Part shown: in pieces, positions 26,496 through 35,155 of the stretch | How the letters are laid out: the number at the start of each line of letters is the position of its first letter | Numbering within the stretch: position 1 is the stretch's first letter | Assembly (NCBI RefSeq): GCF_048323695.1 | Contig: NZ_JBLWFT010000012.1 | Location: 1-64,000, forward strand | Direction: 5' to 3' | Source of the DNA: Aquisalimonas sp007126095 | GTDB lineage: Bacteria > Pseudomonadota > Gammaproteobacteria > Nitrococcales > Aquisalimonadaceae | Length of the DNA stretch: 64,000 nt | Translations under genes and position numbers: made by a program | Notes under the pieces: generated by a model | Told to the model about the DNA's origin: nothing | Database searches by the model: none | Seen by the model: only the letters and a program-made list of their open reading frames with translations

Positions 26496-26549
26496 GTCCG
26501 CGATCACCTGCTGTGATCCGTGAATGAATGTGACCTGCCCGCGTTTGAT

Positions 26550-26649
26550 GGTGGACGTAAACGTCCACCTACGCCTTGTGAGGGGCGTGAAACGTCGATC
26601 CACGCCTATCACGAGGGGGGTACGTGTAGGGTGGACCTTCAGGTCCACC
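26550..26649. repeat. REP-like inverted doublet, family A, locus 2
   Basis: Left hairpin GGTGGACGT/ACGTCCACC (26550-26569) with CTAC overlapping its end (26569-26572) and right GTAG (26626-26629) plus GGTGGACCTTCAGGTCCACC (26630-26649). The left copy differs by a compensated C-G to G-C pair. A decayed third palindrome (GGCGTG...CACGCC, 26584-26606) lies between them. It sits between the candidate RNA and the SLT lipoprotein gene. Confidence 0.8.
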
Positions 26650-26679
26650 AATAATCGGCGCGGGCGATGGCGTATCCGT

Positions 26680-27300
26680 TCACGGATCGCAGAACGGTCC
26701 GATCTCCCAGAACCGCCGGCACTGGAAGCGCTCTTCGCAGGCCTGCAACTGCTGCTCGTACTGGATCGCCGTGCGTTCAACGCGATTGGCCGCGCGGTCC
26801 AGGGTGTCGTTGTGTTCCCAGTTCCGGCGGCGGTAACCGGCGTGACCCTCGTGGTAGGCGAGGTAGAGGTGGCGGGGGTTGTTCTTGCTGATGCCGAGCC
26901 GGTCCTGGGTGTTCTGGTTATACCAGCCGACGAAGTCGAGAGCGTGCCTCATGTTCGTGCGGCGCGAGAACAGCGTGCCCCGCTCCTCCTGATACTCGCC
27001 CCAGACGGGGTTCTGCGCCTGAGCGAAGCCGTAGGCGGTGCTCGGGCGGCGCCAGGGGATGAAGCCCAGCAACCGGGTCCGTGGCGGCCGGGCATCGTGC
27101 CGGAACGACGACTCCTGCCGGATAAAGGCCATCTGCGTGGCGATAGGCAGCCCCCAGCGCTCTTCCGACTCGCGCGCATAGTCATACCAGCGCGGCTGAT
27201 GGTCGAAGATATGGCACAGGTTGTCCGTGCGGTCCGGGGGTGTGGTGCCGCAGCCGGCAAGCAGGAGCGTGACGGTAGCGACCAGAGCGGCTGCACGCAT
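26680..27300 (-). CDS. SLT-domain lytic transglycosylase lipoprotein
   Basis: 206-aa protein with a lipobox LLAGC (Cys17) and an SLT-fold catalytic region: IRQESSF (catalytic Glu), AYGFAQAQ, YNQNTQDR and LAYHEGHAGY. It should cleave peptidoglycan glycan strands from the outer-membrane inner leaflet. It lies 6 nt downstream of mlaC and is likely cotranscribed with it. Close to EmtA-like proteins in layout, but the subfamily is not certain. Confidence 0.75.
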   Translation of the reverse strand: MRAAALVATVTLLLAGCGTTPPDRTDNLCHIFDHQPRWYDYARESEERWGLPIATQMAFIRQESSFRHDARPPRTRLLGFIPWRRPSTAYGFAQAQNPVWGEYQEERGTLFSRRTNMRHALDFVGWYNQNTQDRLGISKNNPRHLYLAYHEGHAGYRRRNWEHNDTLDRAANRVERTAIQYEQQLQACEERFQCRRFWEIGPFCDP

Positions 27301-27306
27301 GAGGCC

Positions 27307-27951
27307 CTACCGGCGTCGCTCGTTTCGTGCCTCGAGCCGGCTGACCAGCCCCTCGACACCGTCCCGGCGGATGGCACTGCCGTACTCCTGCCGGTAGTTC
27401 GTGACAAAACTGATGTTCTCGATCACCACGTCGTAGACGAGCCAGCCGTGCGCCTCCGTCTCGATCATGCGGTAGTGGACGGGCACGGACGTACCGTCGA
27501 ATCGCAGCGTGGTCCGCACAGTGACGCGCCCGTGCTGATCCGGCTCCGATACCCGATCGATGCGCAGGATGTCGCCAGCGCCGCGTCCGTCCACCATGTC
27601 CAGGGCTTCATCGATATTGTCCGCGAGCATCCGCGAGTACGTGCGGACCACGTGCTCCTGGAAAGCGGCGACGAACCGCTCCTGCTGTTGTTCGTCCGCG
27701 TCGCGCCAGTGCCGCCCGAGTATCAACCGGCTCATCAGCTCGAAATGCACCCGCGGGGAGAGCACCTCGTCGATGAGGGCCTCGCCCACCGATGGATCCT
27801 CGGCGATGGCCTCATGGTGCTCGAGCAGGCTGTTGAGCGAGGCGCGGAACGTCTCTTCGACAACGGATTCCGGGGACTTGGTCACCGCGATGGCGGGCCA
27901 TAGGACAATGAGCAGAACGATCAGCGGCTTGAACAGGGGTCCGTGTTGCAT
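27307..27951 (-). CDS. mlaC: MlaC/Ttg2D-family phospholipid-binding periplasmic protein
   Basis: 214-aa protein with a signal peptide (LIVLLIVLWPAIAVTKS) and MlaC hallmarks: VHFELMSRLILGRHWRDADEQQQERFVAAFQEHVVRTYS and WLVYDVVIENISFVTNYRQEY. It shuttles phospholipid between outer and inner membranes. The usual mlaFEDB partners are not in this window, so this is a solitary or second mlaC. GGAG lies 8 nt before the start. Confidence 0.88.
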   Translation of the reverse strand: MQHGPLFKPLIVLLIVLWPAIAVTKSPESVVEETFRASLNSLLEHHEAIAEDPSVGEALIDEVLSPRVHFELMSRLILGRHWRDADEQQQERFVAAFQEHVVRTYSRMLADNIDEALDMVDGRGAGDILRIDRVSEPDQHGRVTVRTTLRFDGTSVPVHYRMIETEAHGWLVYDVVIENISFVTNYRQEYGSAIRRDGVEGLVSRLEARNERRR

Positions 27952-28053
27952 CGGTGACTCCGTTGGGCGGTGGCCGGAGGCGAGGGCGGTTGATTTTCGC
28001 CATCGCCCATGCCGGTCTATACTGGATCCGGAAAGGCTGTCAGGTGCCTCATT

Positions 28054-28323
28054 ATGCTCGATGTTTACGTTTACTACCCGCGCGGGCCGAATCTCTCGCC
28101 GCCGCGCCAGCTGGGGCAGGTGCAGCAGACCCTGCGCTACGCGGATGACGGCGTACTGCCCCGGGACCGGACGCCCGGGCGTGAGGCCATTGAAGAATGG
28201 AATCGTGCGACACGGAAATCGTTGTCACGTGGCGACGTGGTCGATGATGACGCGCCGCCGGACGCGTCCGGCGGCGGAGACGATGATCGCCAGGGTGGCG
28301 ATCACATTGACACCTACGCCTGA
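28054..28323 (+). CDS. Small hypothetical protein with acidic tail
   Basis: 89-aa frame starting MLDVYVYYPRGPNLSPPRQL and ending in an Asp/Gly-rich tail (DDDAPPDASGGGDDDRQGGD). No membrane span or known motif. AGGTG lies 8 nt before the ATG. It fits cleanly between mlaC (divergent) and ggt (convergent), which argues for a real gene. Function unknown. Confidence 0.5.
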   Translation: MLDVYVYYPRGPNLSPPRQLGQVQQTLRYADDGVLPRDRTPGREAIEEWNRATRKSLSRGDVVDDDAPPDASGGGDDDRQGGDHIDTYA

Positions 28324-28334
28324 CGAGTCCTGGC

Positions 28335-30011
28335 TTACTCCCCGGTGACCCGCGCTTCGCCGCCGCCGCGGGGATCGCTGGCTGCGTCCATGACGCCGTC
28401 CACACGATTCCAGAAGACCACCTGCATGTCTCCGTACCGACGCAGCATGGGCCGCACGGTATGGCCCTTGGCGGTCAGGGCGCGACGGGTCTGCACGGAA
28501 ATGGCGCCGGGCTCGTGCTCAATCTTGTCCGGCAGGTACTGGTGGTGGAAGCGGGGGCGGGCGACCCACTGCTCCGGCTCCAGGCGGTCCGCGAAGCTGA
28601 TCACTCCCAGCAGCACCTGCGTGATGATACGGCTGCCGCCAGGACTGCCGATGACCGCAACCCGGTCGTCCGACTCGACGAAGGTTGGCGTCATGCTCGA
28701 CAGCGGGCGCTTCCCCGGCTCGATGGCGTTCGCCTCACCGCCGACCAGGCCGTAGGCGTTGGGCTTGCCGGGCTGGCTGGCGAAATCGTCCATCTCGTTG
28801 TTCAGCAGCACCCCGGACCCCGGCGGCATGAAGCCGGAGCCGAACGGGTAGTTGATCGACAGGGTGGCACCGACGCGGTTGCCCTCGCCGTCAATGATGG
28901 AGAAGTGGGTCGTGTCCTCCCCTTCGCGGTCCGGGTCGGGCAGGTCCTCGCTGGGCGTGGCCTTGTCCAGTTGCAGATCGGCTCCGATCGCCTCCGCATG
29001 GGCCATGCTGGTCAGGCGGGCAACGGGAATGTCGACGAAATCCGGATCCCCGAGGAAGAGCTGTCGGTCACGGTAGGCGCGGCGCATGGCCTCCACCTTC
29101 AGGTGGATGCGCTCGGCTTCCGGTTTGTTGCGCAGCTCGTGCTGGGAGAGGATGTTGAGCATGGTCATGAGGCTGATGCCGCCGGCGGATGGCGGCGCGG
29201 CGGCCGTGATGCGCAGGCCCTGGTATGTGCCTTGGATCGGCTCCCGCTCGACCACCGCGTAGTCCGCCAGGTCGTCCATGCTCCAGATGCCGCCCGCCTC
29301 GTTGGTCCCCCGGACCAGCCGCTCGGCCACGTCTCCCTGGTAGAACCCCTCCAGCCCGTCGCGCGCGATCCGCTCCAGCGTCAGCGCCAGATCGGTCTGC
29401 ACGATGGTGTGGCCTTCCTCCGGGACCTCGCCGTCGTCCAGCAGGACCGCGGCTGCGGCGGGGGAGTCACGCACGGCATCCAGGCGGAACCGCATCATGC
29501 GCCGGTAGTGCTCGCCCACCTCGAAGCCGTCACGCGCGTAGCGGATGGCGGGCTCCAGGTTGGTGGCCAGGTCCAGCTCGCCGTAGTCGTCGGTGATGTG
29601 CACCAGTGCGGCCGGGGTGCCTGGGATGCCCGCGGCCAGCGGACCGTCCAGGGAGTCGCGGCCGCGCACCTCGCCGGATTCGTCCAGGTACATGTCCCGT
29701 GTCGCCCGGCCCGGCGCGGTTTCACGGCCATCCACCATGGTCTGGAAATCGTCCGCTTCCCGGTGCAGGAGCCAGAAGCCGCCGCCACCGATCCCCGAGC
29801 CGTAGGGTTCCACCACGGCGAGGGCCGCCGTCGCGGCCACTGCGGCGTCAAAAGCATTGCCGCCCTGGTCGAGTATCTCCACTGCCGCCTGCGTGGCGAG
29901 CGGGTGCGCCGTTGCCACCGCTGCCCCCGGCGGCGTGGCGGCGAACGCCTGTGCGCTGGTGAAAAACAGTGCGGCAGTGGCAATGATCCCGGCCAGTCTG
30001 GCGCGTACCAT
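28335..30011 (-). CDS. ggt: Gamma-glutamyltransferase / glutathione hydrolase
   Basis: 558-aa periplasmic Ntn-hydrolase with a signal peptide (GIIATAALFFTSAQAFAA). The autocatalytic cleavage site and nucleophile are EDTTHFS with Thr367 as the predicted nucleophile; GSGFMPPGSGVLLNNEMDDF and GSPGGSRI are the substrate-binding blocks. The precursor should split into about 39-kDa and 20-kDa subunits. It recovers glutathione-derived amino acids. AGGAG lies 8 nt before the start. Length is normal. Confidence 0.93.
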   Translation of the reverse strand: MVRARLAGIIATAALFFTSAQAFAATPPGAAVATAHPLATQAAVEILDQGGNAFDAAVAATAALAVVEPYGSGIGGGGFWLLHREADDFQTMVDGRETAPGRATRDMYLDESGEVRGRDSLDGPLAAGIPGTPAALVHITDDYGELDLATNLEPAIRYARDGFEVGEHYRRMMRFRLDAVRDSPAAAAVLLDDGEVPEEGHTIVQTDLALTLERIARDGLEGFYQGDVAERLVRGTNEAGGIWSMDDLADYAVVEREPIQGTYQGLRITAAAPPSAGGISLMTMLNILSQHELRNKPEAERIHLKVEAMRRAYRDRQLFLGDPDFVDIPVARLTSMAHAEAIGADLQLDKATPSEDLPDPDREGEDTTHFSIIDGEGNRVGATLSINYPFGSGFMPPGSGVLLNNEMDDFASQPGKPNAYGLVGGEANAIEPGKRPLSSMTPTFVESDDRVAVIGSPGGSRIITQVLLGVISFADRLEPEQWVARPRFHHQYLPDKIEHEPGAISVQTRRALTAKGHTVRPMLRRYGDMQVVFWNRVDGVMDAASDPRGGGEARVTGE

Positions 30012-30036
30012 GCAGTCACTCCTGGGGTTGTGAAAT

Positions 30037-30525
30037 TCAGCGCCGCAGTCGGGCGATCAGCGCTTCGGCGACCTTGGGATGCACGAACTTCTCGATGTCG
30101 CCGCCCAGCGCGGCCACTTCGCGGACCAGGCTGGAGGAGATGTAGGCGTACTGTTCCGCGGGCGTCAGGAAGACCGTCTCCACGTCCTGGATCAGCTGGC
30201 GGTTCATGCTCGCCAGCTGGAATTCGTACTCGAAGTCCGACACGGCGCGCAGGCCGCGCAGGATGACCTGCGCGTTCTCGGCGGCGACGAAGTGGGCGAG
30301 CAGCGTATCAAACGCCTTGACCTCGATGTTCGGCACATGATCCAGGGCAATCCGGGCCAGTTCCAGCCGCTCATCGTTGGAGAACGCTGGCTTCTTGCTG
30401 GGGCTGGGAAATGCGGCGACGCCGATGATCAGGCGGTCGAACAGCTTGGACCCCCGCTCCACCAGGTCGATGTGACCGTTGGTGATGGGGTCGAAGGTAC
30501 CCGGATAGATGGCTGTAATGGTCAT
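30037..30525 (-). CDS. coaD: Phosphopantetheine adenylyltransferase
   Basis: 162-aa nucleotidyltransferase of CoA biosynthesis. The family start is AIYPGTFDPITNGHIDLVERG, with the TxGH motif (TNGH) and a C-terminal ISSSLVREVA. Next to rsmD, as in many gammaproteobacteria. Confidence 0.96.
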   Translation of the reverse strand: MTITAIYPGTFDPITNGHIDLVERGSKLFDRLIIGVAAFPSPSKKPAFSNDERLELARIALDHVPNIEVKAFDTLLAHFVAAENAQVILRGLRAVSDFEYEFQLASMNRQLIQDVETVFLTPAEQYAYISSSLVREVAALGGDIEKFVHPKVAEALIARLRR

Positions 30526-30600
30526 GCGCTCGCCCTTTGTCCTGAAAAACTCGATCGCCGGAAAAATGGCCTCTCATCAAACCATCCGCCGCGCCCGGGA

Positions 30601-31173
30601 TCAATTCCCGTTCGCCTGCAGCAGCACGAAGCGTACGTCCCCGGCTGTTCGCTCCCGCAGGACCTGCCAGTGGGGCGGCAGTGCCGGGGCCTGTTGTCGC
30701 GCATGTTCCATGTAGATGCGGGTGTCGGCGTGACTCCAGTTGCCGGTTGCCAGCGCCTGGCAGGCGGGCTGCAACAGTGCCTCGCGGAATGGCGGATCCA
30801 GAAAGATGATGTCGAAGGGGCGGGCGGTACCGCCTGAAAGCAGCGACAGGGCGTCGCCACCGTGGACGCTGACCCGGTCGTCGGCTGCCAGCAGCCGGAC
30901 ATTCTCCCGCAGGGCGGCGAGCGCCCGGCGATCACGCTCGACAAGGACCACCTCTGCCGCGCCACGGGATGCCGCCTCGAACCCCAGGGCGCCGCTGCCG
31001 GCGAACACATCCAGGCAGCGGCTGCCGGGGAGGACGGGCTGGAGCCAGTTGAACAGGGTCTCGCGGTTGCGGTCCGCCGTGGGGCGCAGCCCGGCTCCGC
31101 CGGCGAAGCGCAGCCGCCGGCCGCGCCACTCGCCACCGATGATCCGCAGTTCATTGCGTGCCCGTTTCGCCAT
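30601..31173 (-). CDS. rsmD: 16S rRNA (guanine(966)-N(2))-methyltransferase
   Basis: 190-aa Rossmann methyltransferase: IIGGEWRGRRLRF and LRPTADRNRETLFNWL N-terminus, SAM motif LDVFAGSGALGFEA, and the catalytic IIFLDPPF. It methylates G966 during 30S assembly. I use ATG at 31173; a GTG two codons upstream also fits. Followed by coaD. Confidence 0.93.
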   Translation of the reverse strand: MAKRARNELRIIGGEWRGRRLRFAGGAGLRPTADRNRETLFNWLQPVLPGSRCLDVFAGSGALGFEAASRGAAEVVLVERDRRALAALRENVRLLAADDRVSVHGGDALSLLSGGTARPFDIIFLDPPFREALLQPACQALATGNWSHADTRIYMEHARQQAPALPPHWQVLRERTAGDVRFVLLQANGN

Positions 31174-31226
31174 GGCCACGCAATGTACCGCCAGCCGGTC
31201 ATGAATGCCACGGCCGGGTTACGGCG

Positions 31227-32585
31227 TCAGTCCTCCTCGGGCTCCTCGCCGTCCTCGTCCTGGGGGCCGACGATGACCGTCGTGAAACGGTCCGGGTCGA
31301 GCCAGCGCTGCAGTGCATCGCGGATGTCATCCGCGGAGACGGCCTCGACGTTGTCCTGGAACGTGTCCAGGTAGTCCAGCGGCAGGCCGTGGAAGCCGAT
31401 GACGGCGACGTAGCCGAGCATGCCGCGGTTGCTGTCGAGCTGCAGGGGGAAGCTGCCGGTGATGTTGCGGACCGACCGGCGCAGCTCGTCCTCCCCGGGG
31501 CCGTCGTCGCGCAGCGACCGGACGGTGGTGTCGAGCACCTCCAGCGCCTCCTCGGTCCGGTCGGCCCGGATCTGGGTGTTCACGAAAAACGGCCCGGAGC
31601 GGGTCATGGGCTGGAACCGGCTGCCGACGCTGTACGACAGCCCGCGCTCTTCGCGCATCTCCTCCGCGAGCCGGCTGACCAGCCCGCTGCCCCCGAGGAT
31701 GTGGTTGCCCACGTACAGGGGGAAGTGGTCGTCGTCGCCCCGCTGGTAGCCGATCTGCCCTTTCAGCACGTGGCTCTGGTTGGTGCTGAACGGGATATGG
31801 ATGGTCTCACCGGCCTTGTCCGTGGGTTCGGGCTCGGGGATCGGGTCGGGGCGCTCGCCCTGTCGCAGGCTGCCGCCGAGGTGATCGGCGATGGTCTCCG
31901 CTTCGGCGCGGCTGATGTCGCCGACGATTGCCAGCGAGGCAGTCTCCGCAACGTAGTAGCGCTCGAAAAAGGCGCTGACGGCGTCCCGGTTCAGCTCGCC
32001 CAGGCTGTCTTCGGTGCCGCCGGGGTTGCTGGCGTAGGGGTGATCGCCGTAGATGGCCTCCCAGAACGCTTCCCTGGCGATGGACCCAGGATCGTTGCGG
32101 CTGTTGCGCAGGCTGACCAGCATGCGCCGCCGCTCGCGGTCCACCGCCGCCTCGGGAAAGTCGGGCTCCCGCACGACCGTCGTGAGTGCCTCGACCGCGG
32201 CGCTCATGGTGTCCGGTTCATTCAGGGTCCGCAGGCTGACGCTTGCGGAATCGCGCCCACTGCTGGTGGAGAAGCGCGCCCCCTGGTCCTCGAAGCGGCG
32301 GGCGATCTCGCCGGCATCCAGGCCGCCGGCACCCTCGCTCAGCAGGTTGCTGGTGAGGCTGGCCAGTCCGGGTTGATCGCCGTCGCGCGCCGAGCCCGCG
32401 TCAAAGGTGAGCCGCAGGTCCACCATCGGCAGTGTTTCGCTCTGCACGAAGTAGACATCCAGGCCGTCATCGGAGGTCCAGTGCTGGATGTCCAGCGCGG
32501 CGTGGGCCGGCGCGGCCAGCGCCAGCGCGCCCAGCGTCACCGCGACGGCAAGGAGGTTGCGGAAGTGCGTGGAAAGGCTGCGCAT
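31227..32585 (-). CDS. M16 family peptidase-like protein, inactive partner
   Basis: 452-aa protein with a signal peptide (LLAVAVTLGALALAAPAHA) and two M16 lobes. The zinc-binding HxxEH motif is absent (the aligned region reads GLASLTSNLLSEGAG), while the C-terminal substrate-lobe features are kept (IGYQRGDDDHFPLYVGNHILGG and REERGLSYSV). In bacterial two-subunit M16B enzymes one chain is catalytic and the other supplies the R/Y substrate-binding pair; this is the latter. It follows the active chain by 9 nt, so a heterodimer is likely. Confidence 0.85.
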   Translation of the reverse strand: MRSLSTHFRNLLAVAVTLGALALAAPAHAALDIQHWTSDDGLDVYFVQSETLPMVDLRLTFDAGSARDGDQPGLASLTSNLLSEGAGGLDAGEIARRFEDQGARFSTSSGRDSASVSLRTLNEPDTMSAAVEALTTVVREPDFPEAAVDRERRRMLVSLRNSRNDPGSIAREAFWEAIYGDHPYASNPGGTEDSLGELNRDAVSAFFERYYVAETASLAIVGDISRAEAETIADHLGGSLRQGERPDPIPEPEPTDKAGETIHIPFSTNQSHVLKGQIGYQRGDDDHFPLYVGNHILGGSGLVSRLAEEMREERGLSYSVGSRFQPMTRSGPFFVNTQIRADRTEEALEVLDTTVRSLRDDGPGEDELRRSVRNITGSFPLQLDSNRGMLGYVAVIGFHGLPLDYLDTFQDNVEAVSADDIRDALQRWLDPDRFTTVIVGPQDEDGEEPEED

Positions 32586-32594
32586 GATCGCTCC

Positions 32595-33986
32595 TCAGTA
32601 TCCGGTTGTGTCGTCGGTGGGCGCCGCGCCGGGTATGCTGCCCGGCAGCGAGGGGTCGTCGCCGTTCTCGGGCTTCAGGTGGCCGACGGTCAGACGGTCA
32701 TCGATCAGGTAGCGTTGCGCCACGTCGTGGACGTCTTCCTTTGTCACCGCTTCCAGCTCCGTCTCGAAGTCGCGCATGGCCTCGTGGCCGATGCCGGCGG
32801 TCTCGAGCAGACCGATTTCCATCGCCTGACCGGAGAGGGAGTCCAGGCGATAGACGTAGTCGGCGCGAAGCTGCACTTTGGCCCGCTGCAGCTCCTCGTC
32901 GGTGATGCCGTCCTCGCGCACATCGCGGATCTGCTCCCGCAGCGCGGCCTCCACGTCGTCCAGGTCCGTCTCGCCGGTGGGACGGCCCTGCAGCGTGAAG
33001 TGCGTGTCCAGCCGCGCGATGCTGCTGTAGCGTGCGCTCACCCCCGCTGCAACTTCCTCGCCGCGCACCAGCCGGCTGGGCAGGCGCGCGCTGTCACCAC
33101 CATCGAGCACCTGCGAGAGCACGCTGAGCGCGTATGCGTCGCGGCTCGATTCGGCGGTGGCGAGAGAGGGCACCTGATACCCCATCATGAGGTACGGGTT
33201 GGCGTTCTCGTGGTGTACCGTGAGGCGGCGCTCGCCCATGGGCTCCACTTCTTCGCGCACCTTCTGCTCCGGGGCGTCCCGCGGCTCCATGTGGCCGAAG
33301 TACTCGTCGACCAGATCGCGGACGGCGTCGGGGTCCACGTCGCCGACTACCACCAGGATGGCGTTGTTCACCCCGTACCAGTCGTCGTACCAGTCCTCGA
33401 CGTCCTGCAGGGTGAACTGCTCGATGTCCCGCTCCCAGCCAATGATGGGCTGGCCGTAGGGGCTGCTGTGCCAGGCGACGGCGTTGAAGCGCTCGTGCAG
33501 AACGCCGACGGGGTTGTCGTCCACCCGCAGACGGCGCTCCTCCTTGACCACCTCGAGCTCCCGGTCGAACTCGTCCTGATCGAAGACGATGTTGTCCAGG
33601 CGGTCGGCGCCCAGCTCCAGGGCAATCTCCAGGCGGTCGGCGCCGAGTTCCTCGTAGTAGCCGGTGAAATCCCGCCCGGTGAACGCGTTGAGCCGGCCGC
33701 CTTCCTCGGAGATGGTGCGGGAGAAGGTGCCGGTCTCCCGGGTCTCCGTGCCCTTGAACATCATGTGCTCCAGCATGTGGGCGATGCCGGTGGTGCCGGG
33801 CTGTTCGTGACTGGAGCCCACCGGGAACCAGAGCTGGTTGATCACCACCGGGGCGCGTTCGTCCGGCTTGACGATAACCGTCATGCCGTTGTCCAGTTCG
33901 AAGCTGTGGATGTCCGCAGTGGCGGCGGCTGCGGTGCCAGCCGACAGGAGCAGGCTGGCGAACAGGGCGAGACATGATCGCATCAT
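32595..33986 (-). CDS. M16 family zinc metallopeptidase, catalytic subunit
   Basis: 463-aa periplasmic protease with a signal peptide (LALFASLLLSAGTAAAA). The inverted zinc motif HMLEH (His70, Glu73, His74) is intact and the downstream helix has VVKEERRLR with a further Glu ligand. It forms an operon with the inactive M16 partner. The start could be either of two adjacent ATG codons. Similar tandem pairs precede ftsY in many gammaproteobacteria. Confidence 0.9.
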   Translation of the reverse strand: MMRSCLALFASLLLSAGTAAAATADIHSFELDNGMTVIVKPDERAPVVINQLWFPVGSSHEQPGTTGIAHMLEHMMFKGTETRETGTFSRTISEEGGRLNAFTGRDFTGYYEELGADRLEIALELGADRLDNIVFDQDEFDRELEVVKEERRLRVDDNPVGVLHERFNAVAWHSSPYGQPIIGWERDIEQFTLQDVEDWYDDWYGVNNAILVVVGDVDPDAVRDLVDEYFGHMEPRDAPEQKVREEVEPMGERRLTVHHENANPYLMMGYQVPSLATAESSRDAYALSVLSQVLDGGDSARLPSRLVRGEEVAAGVSARYSSIARLDTHFTLQGRPTGETDLDDVEAALREQIRDVREDGITDEELQRAKVQLRADYVYRLDSLSGQAMEIGLLETAGIGHEAMRDFETELEAVTKEDVHDVAQRYLIDDRLTVGHLKPENGDDPSLPGSIPGAAPTDDTTGY

Positions 33987-34093
33987 GGTGATTATCGCTC
34001 TCTGGTGCGTGTGTATGTCGTGGCAGCGTTGTTATGGTCCGGCTGTGATCGCGCGTTGCGACCGGATTCCCCCTGAGCAGGTTGCGCCGACAG

Positions 34094-34102
34094 TGCTAGG
34101 AT
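34094..34102 (+). promoter_or_regulatory. Possible extended -10 promoter upstream of ftsY
   Basis: TGCTAGGAT fits an extended -10 (TGnTAnnnT) 37 nt before the ftsY ATG. No convincing -35 hexamer is seen, which is allowed for extended -10 promoters. Confidence 0.35.
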
Positions 34103-34138
34103 ACGCAAACCGCTCACCAGAGAGTGACCACCAAAGAC

Positions 34139-35146
34139 ATGTTCGGGTTCAGAAAAGGGAAACAGGACGAGACGCCGTCCACCTCCGAAACGCCGGATGA
34201 CGGCGCCCAGCGCCCCGGTCTGTTCGGGCGGCTGAAGGAGCGGCTGGGGCGGACCCGCTCGGGGCTCACCGAGGGTCTGGCGACGGCGTTTCTCGGCCGC
34301 AAGACCATTGACGACGAACTGCTCGAGGAGCTGGAGACCCGGCTGCTCATGGCCGATGTCGGTGTCGAGGCGACCACGCGGATCATCGAGCGCATGACCG
34401 AGCGTGTGCGGCGCAAGGAGCTGGGCGACATCAACGCACTCATGCAGGCCCTGCGCGCCGACATGATCGAGCTGCTCGCGCCCTGTGAAGAAGCCCTTGT
34501 GCCGGAGAACGCGGACGGGCCGTTCGTGGTACTGACCGTCGGCGTCAACGGTGTGGGCAAGACCACCACCATCGGCAAGCTCGCCAGCCGCTATCGCGGT
34601 GAGGGGCGATCGGTGCTGCTGGCCGCCGGAGATACCTTCCGCGCGGCGGCCGTGGAGCAGTTGCAGCAGTGGGGCGAGCGCACGGGCATTCCCGTGATCG
34701 CCCAGCACACGGGGGCCGATTCCGCTTCCGTGATCTACGACGCTCAGCAGGCCGCCAAGGCGCGCGGGGTCGACGTGCTCATCGCCGACACCGCCGGGCG
34801 TCTTCATACCCAGGACAATCTCATGGACGAGCTGCGCAAGGTCCGGCGCGTGCTGGGGCGGCTGGACGAAACCGCGCCCCACGAGGTGTTGCTGGTGCTG
34901 GACGCCAGCACCGGGCAGAACGCGCTCTCCCAGGCGGAGCAGTTCCACAAGGCCGTGGGTGTCTCCGGGTTGATCGTCACCAAGCTCGACGGTACGGCCA
35001 AGGGGGGCGTGATTTTCGCCATCGCCCAGCGTCTTGGCCTGCCTATTCGCTACATCGGCGTGGGCGAGCGCCCCGACGATCTGCGGCCGTTCCACGCCGA
35101 AGAGTTCGTGGATGCGCTGCTTGGCGATGCCATGGATGTGCAGTAG
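34139..35146 (+). CDS. ftsY: Signal recognition particle receptor FtsY
   Basis: 335-aa NG-domain SRP GTPase. A short acidic A domain precedes the N domain (about 30-115) and G domain with GVNGVGKTTTIGKLA (G1), DTFRAAAVEQL (G2), DTAGRL (G3) and TKLDGTAKGG (G4). It receives SRP-ribosome complexes at the membrane. I choose ATG at 34139 (MFGFRKGK) over a GTG 15 nt upstream because FtsY proteins begin this way. It leads into ftsE-ftsX-rpoH. Confidence 0.95.
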   Translation: MFGFRKGKQDETPSTSETPDDGAQRPGLFGRLKERLGRTRSGLTEGLATAFLGRKTIDDELLEELETRLLMADVGVEATTRIIERMTERVRRKELGDINALMQALRADMIELLAPCEEALVPENADGPFVVLTVGVNGVGKTTTIGKLASRYRGEGRSVLLAAGDTFRAAAVEQLQQWGERTGIPVIAQHTGADSASVIYDAQQAAKARGVDVLIADTAGRLHTQDNLMDELRKVRRVLGRLDETAPHEVLLVLDASTGQNALSQAEQFHKAVGVSGLIVTKLDGTAKGGVIFAIAQRLGLPIRYIGVGERPDDLRPFHAEEFVDALLGDAMDVQ

Positions 35147-35155
35147 CCGCTGGCG

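Noticed and set aside
28461..30266. 601-codon + strand frame opposite ggt
   Set aside because: Antisense shadow of gamma-glutamyltransferase, whose catalytic motifs are intact.
31158..33977. 939-codon + strand frame opposite the two M16 peptidase genes
   Set aside because: It is the antisense of genes with clear motifs and signal peptides; long antisense frames are common in GC-rich DNA.
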